This document shows positions 57,905 through 64,000 of a DNA stretch of 64,000 nucleotides, piece after piece (the first letter of the stretch is position 1; the number at the start of each line of letters is the position of its first letter). Location: contig OX422216.1 in assembly GCA_949130495.1 (NCBI GenBank), positions 101,377,967-101,441,966 on the forward strand. Reading direction: 5' to 3'. A model generated the notes under the pieces. It had not been told where the DNA came from. It did no database searches and saw only the letters and a program-made list of their open reading frames with translations. The stretch is from Sambucus nigra (taxonomy: Eukaryota > Streptophyta > Magnoliopsida > Dipsacales > Adoxaceae). Made by a program: the position numbers and the translations under genes.

Positions 57905-60900
57905 ATGGACGAGAAGAATGAAAGGTTTGGTAATCCGTCCAGACCTCCACTCTTTGATGGAAACAACATTGCTTACTGGAAAGTGAGAATGGTTGCCTTC
58001 ATCCAAGGGACTTTAGGAGATGATGTCTGGGACATTATTGAAAATGGATACACTTATCCTACTAAACCAGCCACTGAACGAAGTGATGAGAGGGTAAAGA
58101 AAATCTTAAGTGAGTTTACCCAAGAAGAGAAAACAATTTCTCGTAATAACAATAAAGGCAAGAATGCCATCTTTATGTCTATTAATGAGTATGAGTTCAA
58201 GAGAATCTCATCTTGTGCCACTTCCAAGGAAGCTTGGGACACATTAATCACTGCCCATGAAGGAGACTCAAGAGTTAAAGCTGCTAAAACTCAAATGCTT
58301 ACCCAGTAGTACAACTCTTTAATTATGTCTGACTCTGAGTCTTTTGATGACTTTTATATGAACCTAACTAATATAGTTACTAAGTTGCATGCTAATGGTA
58401 TAACATATGATAGGAATGAGATTGTTTCTAAAATCCTAAGATCATTACCACAAAAGTTTGACAACAAGAGGTATGCTATTTAGGAGATGAGTGATCAAAA
58501 CCTCACCACTGAGTTACTCAGTAGCAAACTTAGGACTGTGGAAATGGAATTAGACTTTAAGAAACAATTAAATCAGTCTCAAAGAAAACAACCCAACTCT
58601 AACTTGAGTTTTTCCTCCAAGATATCTAAACATGAGACTAATTTGATCAACTGTAACTCTGATGAGGAGTCTGATATAGACAAACTAGATAATCAGATTG
58701 CCTTTATGTCCAAACAATTTAAGAAAATTGTTAAATTTAGAAACAAACAGGCATCTAAACAAGGCAAGCCTAATTATCCAACTGTGTCTAATCCCAAACC
58801 TCATGAGAGAGGTCTTGACAAACATCCTAAGGACAACAACTTCAGATCTAACAGAGACCTTAAAAAGATTGAATGTTTTAGATGTGGGAAACTAGGTCAC
58901 ATTGCTCACGATTGCAGAGTTAATCTGAATAAAACCAACACACACAATAGAGCCAATGTCTGTAAAACTTAGGATGATTCAAGTGACTCTGATGAAGAGG
59001 AACTTGAGTCATCAAATGTACTTGACCCTTGCATGTCCTTTTTTGCTAAGATCATTTACAATGATGATATGCCTGTGTGTGATAATGATATCTCTACTCC
59101 TGTTTTTGTGAATACTACTTTGACTGGCCTAGATGCCTTGTTATCTGAAAATGTTGCTAGCTCTAGTTCCGTGTGTGTGAGTCAAAGTGATCTCGATAAC
59201 GACGATTTAAATGGGTGCGTGAGTACTAAAACTGAATCGTTAGGGGTCACTGCACACACTTCACTTAGCGACTCAGACACAGATGACCTCCCAGATATTC
59301 ATACTTTGTATGCTAAAACTCTTAAAAAAGGCACTAGACTGGAGAAGACTGTTAGAGACCTGACTAAGAAATTAGATGATCTAAGTCTTATTGTGAAGCT
59401 GAATGCCGAAGAGTACACTAACCAGTGTCTGACACATCAATCAGAAATTGAAACTTTTGATCAAAAATTAAAAGAGTTGATTAAAACTAATGAAACCCTG
59501 GAAATGAAATACATGGGAACATTATTAGAACTGGAAGAAGCAAAAACAAAGATTGCAACTGTTTTAAAAAAAAATTCTAAGTTTGAAAACAATTCAAATT
59601 GTTTCACTGACTTTCTTGTTGACTCTAAGACCAATTCTGATGATAGAACCGGTATTGGTTTCTGCCCTAAGAATAAACCACAAACTAAAAATTTTGAACC
59701 TATCAAGTTTGTGTCTGGGGGCAAAAGACCAATCGAAACATGTCCAGATTTTCATTTTATTAAAAAGGAATATGATCAAAAGCAACAACAGAAATACATT
59801 GGAGAGTCTAGTAACTCTAAGGCTGACAGTACACTTGAGACTAAATACGTCTGTCCTTTGATCAGAAAGGCTGAATCTACCTTTAAAACCATACCTCCTA
59901 GGAATAAGAATTCTGAACAGAATCCTATTAAACCCATCTTTAGAAGTTTTCCTAAGGAAGTACATCCCTCAAGCAATCAATATTGCTCCTACTATGACGT
60001 TTATGGTCATTCCTTTGAAGGTTGTTATGCTAGGCGTCTAAATACCCCTGTGTACAACACTCCAGTTTACAAGAACTTTAACTATTCTAGGCAAAATCGT
60101 AACCATTATGTCCTTCCAAGACAACCTGATAAGAACTCTAACTACAGGAATAGAAAGACCAAAACTAAGATTTCATTTAAGAGAAAGGCTCCCAGAAACT
60201 TTCCTAAACCAAAAGCTCAACTTTTCCATAAAAATCAGTTTGTTGCGCCAAATATTTTTCGACAAAAAGTTGCTTCTCGAAAATTTTATCAAATAAGAGC
60301 AAACTTGCGCAAAATTAAAACTAGAGCTATTTGGGTTAGAAAAGATGATCTTTTACCCCAAATGAAGTGTAACATTGTCATCACTGCCTTAAAGGCTGAA
60401 CACACTTCATCTGGTTGGTATTTAGATTCAGGATGCGCCAAACATATGACAGGAGATGAAACCAAACTCTTAAACAAAACCAGATTTGCTGGAGGTAAAG
60501 TAGTTTTTGGCGACGGAGTTTCATCCCAGATCATAGGTAAAGGAATCCTAAAAGAAGAGGGAATGCCTGTTTTGGAAAATGTACTTTTAGTTAAAGGCCT
60601 TAAAGCCGACCTCCTAAGTATATCACAATTTTGTGACTCAGACCATACTGTTACCTTTTCAAAGAACAATTGCAAAATTCTAAATGATAAAGGTGAATGC
60701 ATTATTACCGGATTTAGAACACCTGACAATTGCTATACTGTCAAGACTAGTTCTGAAACCTGTAACATTGTCAGAATCGATGACAATGAAATATGGCATA
60801 ATCGTATGGGTCACCTAAGTTATGATATCCTTGGTAGATTGTCTAGTCAAGAGATTGCTAGAGGTATTCCTAAAATTAAACCTATTTCCAGTGTTGTTTG

Positions 60901-63412
60901 TGGTCATTGCCAGGAAGGAAAAATAGTTAAGACTTCGCATAAAAAGGTTAAAGACATTCTCACCTCTAGACCTTTAGATCTCATCCATATGGACCTTATT
61001 GGTCCCTCTAGAACTGTTAGTCTTTCTGGACACAGTTATATCCTTGTCATGGTTGATGATTTTACACGATTCACTTGGGTTGCCTTCTTGAAACATAAAT
61101 CTGACACGTTTCAGAAATTTTTGAAAATTTTACTAAGAATTGAAAATGAGAAGGACAGACAAGTCAATCGCATTCGTAGCGATAGAGGGGGAGAGTTCAT
61201 AGACATGGGAATAGTTGAATATTGTGACTACAACGATTACAAACACGAATTCAGTGCCCCTAAGACTCCTCAGCAGAACGGTGTTGCCGAAAGGAAAAAC
61301 CGAACTCTTCAAGAGATGGCGCGTGTCATGTTGCATGCCAAATCTCTACCTAAGTACTTCTGGGTAGAATCTATTAGAACTGCATGTCATATCATAAATC
61401 GGGTTTACCTTAGGAAAAACACTAAACAAACCTCTTATGAGTTGTGGTACGGTAAGAAGCCTAATCTGAAATATCTAAGAACTTTCGGAAGTCAGTGTTA
61501 TGTCTGTAAAGACAGAGAACATTTGTCTAAATTCGAGACGCGTGGTGATAAAGCCATCTTTTTAGGTTACTCACCAAACAGTCGTGCATATCGTATATAC
61601 AATCTGCGTACTAAGACCCTTATGGAGTCGATAAATGTAATTGTAAGCGACACTATTGTTGAAAATAAGATATTTCAATCACCTATTGTGGTTGAATCTG
61701 AAAATGAGTTCAAAAATGATTCACCAGAAATAGATGACTCGTTACCTATTGAGAGTCCAGAAGTACCTGGCTGGGTCTCTAAAGATCATCCCATTGACAA
61801 CGTGGTCGGTAATCCTAATGAGCCAGTCCGTACTAGATCCCAGTTAAGAAATTATGCTAATTACGCATGTTTCGTCTCCCTTGTGGAACCGAAAAATGTT
61901 AATGAAGCATTGAATGACACACACTGGATTTCTGCTATGCAGGAAGAACTTTTACAATTTGTCATTCACGATGTCTGGTATCTTGTACCGCGGCCTCAAA
62001 ATAAAAATGTTATTGGCACACGTTGGATCTTTAAAAACAAATCTGACGAAAATGGGGTAATCCTTATAAACAAAGCTAGACTAGTTGCTAAAGGTTACTC
62101 ACAAATAGAAGGGATAGATTTTAGCAAGACATTTGCCCCAGTCACTCGTCTTGAATCTGTTCGACTTCTTTTCGCCATAGCGTGTCACTTAAAATTTACA
62201 CTTTATCAAATGGATGTCAAGTCTGCCTTCCTCAATGGAATTATGTCCGAAGAAATGTATGTAGAACAACCCAAAGGGTTCATTGACCCAAAATACCCAG
62301 ACCATGTCTTTCGTCTAAAAAAGGCTTTGTATGGCTTAAAACAAGCTCCTAGAGCTTGGTATGAACGCCTATCCAACTTTTTGTTGGATAAGGGTTTTAA
62401 GAGAGGAGGAAATGACCAGACCCTCTTTGTCAAACATTTTGACAAAAACATTATTATAGCCCAAGTCTATGTTGACGACATCATCTTTGGGTCTACTTCA
62501 ACATCTGAAGTTAAATCTTTTTCTGCTATTATGCATAAGGAGTTTCACATGTCCCTTATGGGGGAGCTACAGCTTTTCTTAGGATTTCAAGTGAAACAGA
62601 ATTCTGATGGATTATTTGTTTCTCAAACTAAGTATGCCTTAGATCTTGTTAACAAATTTGGTTTAGATAATGCTAAAGTTGCCAAAACGCCAATGAGTAC
62701 TACTGTTAAATTATGTAAAGATGAAAATGGAAAGTCAGTTGATTCCACACTTTATCATAGTATGATTGGTAGTCTACTCTATCTAACTGCCTCACGACCA
62801 GATATAATGTATGCTGTATGTCTGTGTGCTCGTTACCAGAATAACCCTAAAGAGAGCCATTTATCTTGTGTAAAACGTATAATAAACTACATAAAAGGCA
62901 CTCTTAATCTTGGACTTAGGTACACTAATGATACCTGCAGCACCATCATAGGGTATACTGATGCTGATTGGGCCGGTTGTACTGATGACAGTAAAAGTAC
63001 ATCAGGTGCCTGTTATTATGTCGGCAATAATTTAGTAGGTTGGAGTAGCAAAAAATAGAATTGCACATCTTTATCTACGGCTGAGTCCGAATATATAGCA
63101 GCTGGAAGTTGCTGTGCTCAATTGTTATGGATAAAACAAATGTTAACCGACTATGGGATTAAAGAAGATCGGTTACAATTGTATTGTGACAATCAAAGCG
63201 CCATTAACATATCTAAAAACCCGGTTCAACACTCGCGAACTAAGCATATTAAAATAAGACATCACTTTATACGTGAACTTGTTGAGACTAAGGAGTTAGA
63301 AATTCATTACCTACCTACTGATTTGCAACTCGCAGACATGTTCACTAAACCTCTAGACTATAACAGATTTCTGTATATGCGTAATTCTATAGGTATGGTA
63401 TGTGCTGATTAA
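57905..63412 (+). pseudogene. gag-pol: gag-pol polyprotein of element D, one frame with four in-frame TAG codons
   Basis: A single frame of 1,835 sense or TAG codons. Gag: UBN2/DUF4219-like start (PLFDGNNIAYWKVRM), knuckle CX2CX4HX4C at 58874-58915 (CFRCGKLGHIAHDC), a coiled coil (about 59310-59570), a second knuckle at about 59983 with Tyr for its second Cys. Protease: WYLDSGCAKHMTG (about 60415). Integrase: HNRMGH...CGHC zinc site (60795-60910), Asp in HMDLIGPS (~60990), Asp in RSDRGGEF (~61180), Glu in NGVAERKNRT (~61280). RT: GTRWIFKNK, ARLVAKGYSQ, MDVKSAFLNG, YVDD at 62468-62479. RNase H: YTDADWAG, STAESEYIAA, YCDNQSAI, ending MVCAD. The TAGs lie at 58307, 58481, 58970 and 63056. No frameshift. 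All enzyme active-site residues appear intact. Confidence 0.9.
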
Positions 63413-63709
63413 TCTCTTAAGACCATAATTTTTACCCTTTGTCCATTTGAGACAAAATGGGGGAGAAATTTGAGTCTTACGGGTTCAATATTTTGTTCAC
63501 ATTTCATCTAAACTGCTTGATCTTAGTGCATATTTGCAGGCACCTCTTCTACTGGTTTTCTACCATTTCTCTCTAGTGTACAAATTTGTAAATAGTTGAG
63601 TTATGTAATTTTTTACTTTCTAGGAAATGGGTAGATAGTATCTTTTGTATAGGACTAGGTTTTATTTTTTTTGGTTCCCTAAGAGTTTAAGCTAACTCAA
63701 AGGAGATTT
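63413..63709 (+). other. 3' tail of element D with polypurine tracts
   Basis: AAAATGGGGGAGAAA at about 63454 (usual for SIRE-like elements) and CAAAGGAGATT at about 63697, directly before the next LTR start; the second is in the same place as CAAAGGGGGAGATT in the gag-only copia element. Confidence 0.65.
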
Positions 63710-64000
63710 TGTCACGACCCCAACCCAATAGTAGTAGGGAATGAGTGTCTTGACATGCCACCAAGGCATTCAATGTTATGGATTTAAAATATTTCTTAAA
63801 ATAAATGCAACGGAAATACATTCACATGGTCATGAATCGTAAACTATTGAAAAATGGAATTACGTCATCAGAGCTTTCTAAAAGGGAACTTCGTATATAT
63901 TAAAGTATGAACGGATTACAACTTATGCCAAAATTAAAAACTTATTACTAAAGAGCCAAACATGCTCTATCTCCTAAAAACAAACGTTATATTTAAAATT
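63710..64000. repeat. Start of a further LTR, cut by the window edge
   Basis: TGTCACGACCCCAACCC is a usual edge of gypsy LTRs read on the reverse strand (…GGGTCGTGACA at their 3' end). It shares nothing with the 5' LTR of element D, so it is most likely a separate insertion at or next to the end of D. Confidence 0.5.

Larger units (their letters stand above)
56952..63709 (+). mobile_element. Element D: nearly intact SIRE/Maximus-like Ty1/copia element (3' LTR not visible)
   Basis: 5' LTR, tRNA-Met PBS, a single gag-pol frame in copia order (protease, integrase, RT, RNase H) and a purine-rich 3' tail. The 3' LTR is not seen: another LTR begins at 63710 right after the purine tract. The gag with two knuckles and a central coiled coil, the GWYLDSGCAKHMTG protease and the RPLDLIHMDLIGPS integrase match the SIRE/Maximus lineage. 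No env-like ORF is present. Confidence 0.85.

Noticed and set aside
57905..63412. TAG recoded as an amino acid (variant genetic code or programmed readthrough)
   Set aside because: Other frames nearby use TAG as an ordinary stop, none of the four has a known leaky context, and C-to-T change at CAG explains all four.
63710..64000. This LTR start as the 3' LTR of element D
   Set aside because: It does not resemble the sequence preceding the PBS of D (56952-57823) anywhere, whereas the two LTRs of one element must match.
1..64000. tRNA, rRNA, host protein genes, centromeric satellites
   Set aside because: None seen. The TGGTATCAGAGC sites are primer binding sites complementary to tRNA-Met, not tRNA genes.

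Overview
The window looks like an intergenic, repeat-filled stretch of a large plant nuclear genome. I found no ordinary host gene. Almost every base belongs to LTR retrotransposons, one LINE fragment, or simple repeats inside them. The lineages present are typical of flowering plants: Athila-like and Tat-like Ty3/gypsy, chromovirus-like (Del/Tekay type) Ty3/gypsy, and SIRE/Maximus-like Ty1/copia. Primer sites complementary to initiator tRNA-Met and a gag-like LINE ORF1 of the plant type fit this. The species cannot be named from the sequence.

Layout. 1-4632 is the 3' part of an Athila-like element that inserted into a LINE (4638 to about 6444, minus strand). That LINE sits against the last ~50 bp of the 5' LTR of a degenerate chromovirus ('element C', plus strand, 6445-38848). 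C is split by three insertions whose 5-bp target duplications I could read: a solo LTR at 8556-18240 (AGGAC), a solo LTR of the same family on the other strand at 18934-21922 (GCAAG), and a full Tat-lineage element, 'A', at 22435-34930 (CTCAT, minus strand). The first solo LTR itself holds a gag-only copia element, 9800-16407 (CAAAG). After C come a degenerate internal region and LTR of another gypsy-like element, 'E' (38849-41190, resuming 55890-56951). E is split by a second Tat element, 'B' (41191-55884, GGTGA, minus strand), which carries a third solo LTR of the same family (43862-46934, GTGAA). E is split again by a nearly intact SIRE-like copia element, 'D' (56952 onward). Another LTR begins at 63710 and runs off the window.

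Genes. Element D carries one reading frame of about 1,835 codons (gag, protease, integrase, reverse transcriptase, RNase H) broken by only four in-frame TAG codons. Elements A and B encode gag, protease, RT, RNase H, a second RNase H and integrase on the minus strand. Between integrase and the 3' LTR they also carry an accessory region on the opposite strand. It has its own TATA-like box, at least one intron at the same position in both copies, a domain resembling the 'putative gypsy type transposon' family, and long coiled coils.

Most unusual signal. Dense arrays of perfect CpG-containing palindromes occur in LTRs of unrelated superfamilies. One kind (core TCGTTCGAACGA plus the word CGTTAGAAG) is shared by the gag-only copia LTR and a gypsy solo LTR, including an identical 26-bp stretch. 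A second kind (GATCGATC) is shared by the Athila LTR and another solo LTR of that same gypsy family, including an identical 24-bp stretch. In the three related solo LTRs the palindromes always sit 1.1-1.35 kb from the LTR start, even though the palindrome type differs, as if this slot could be swapped.
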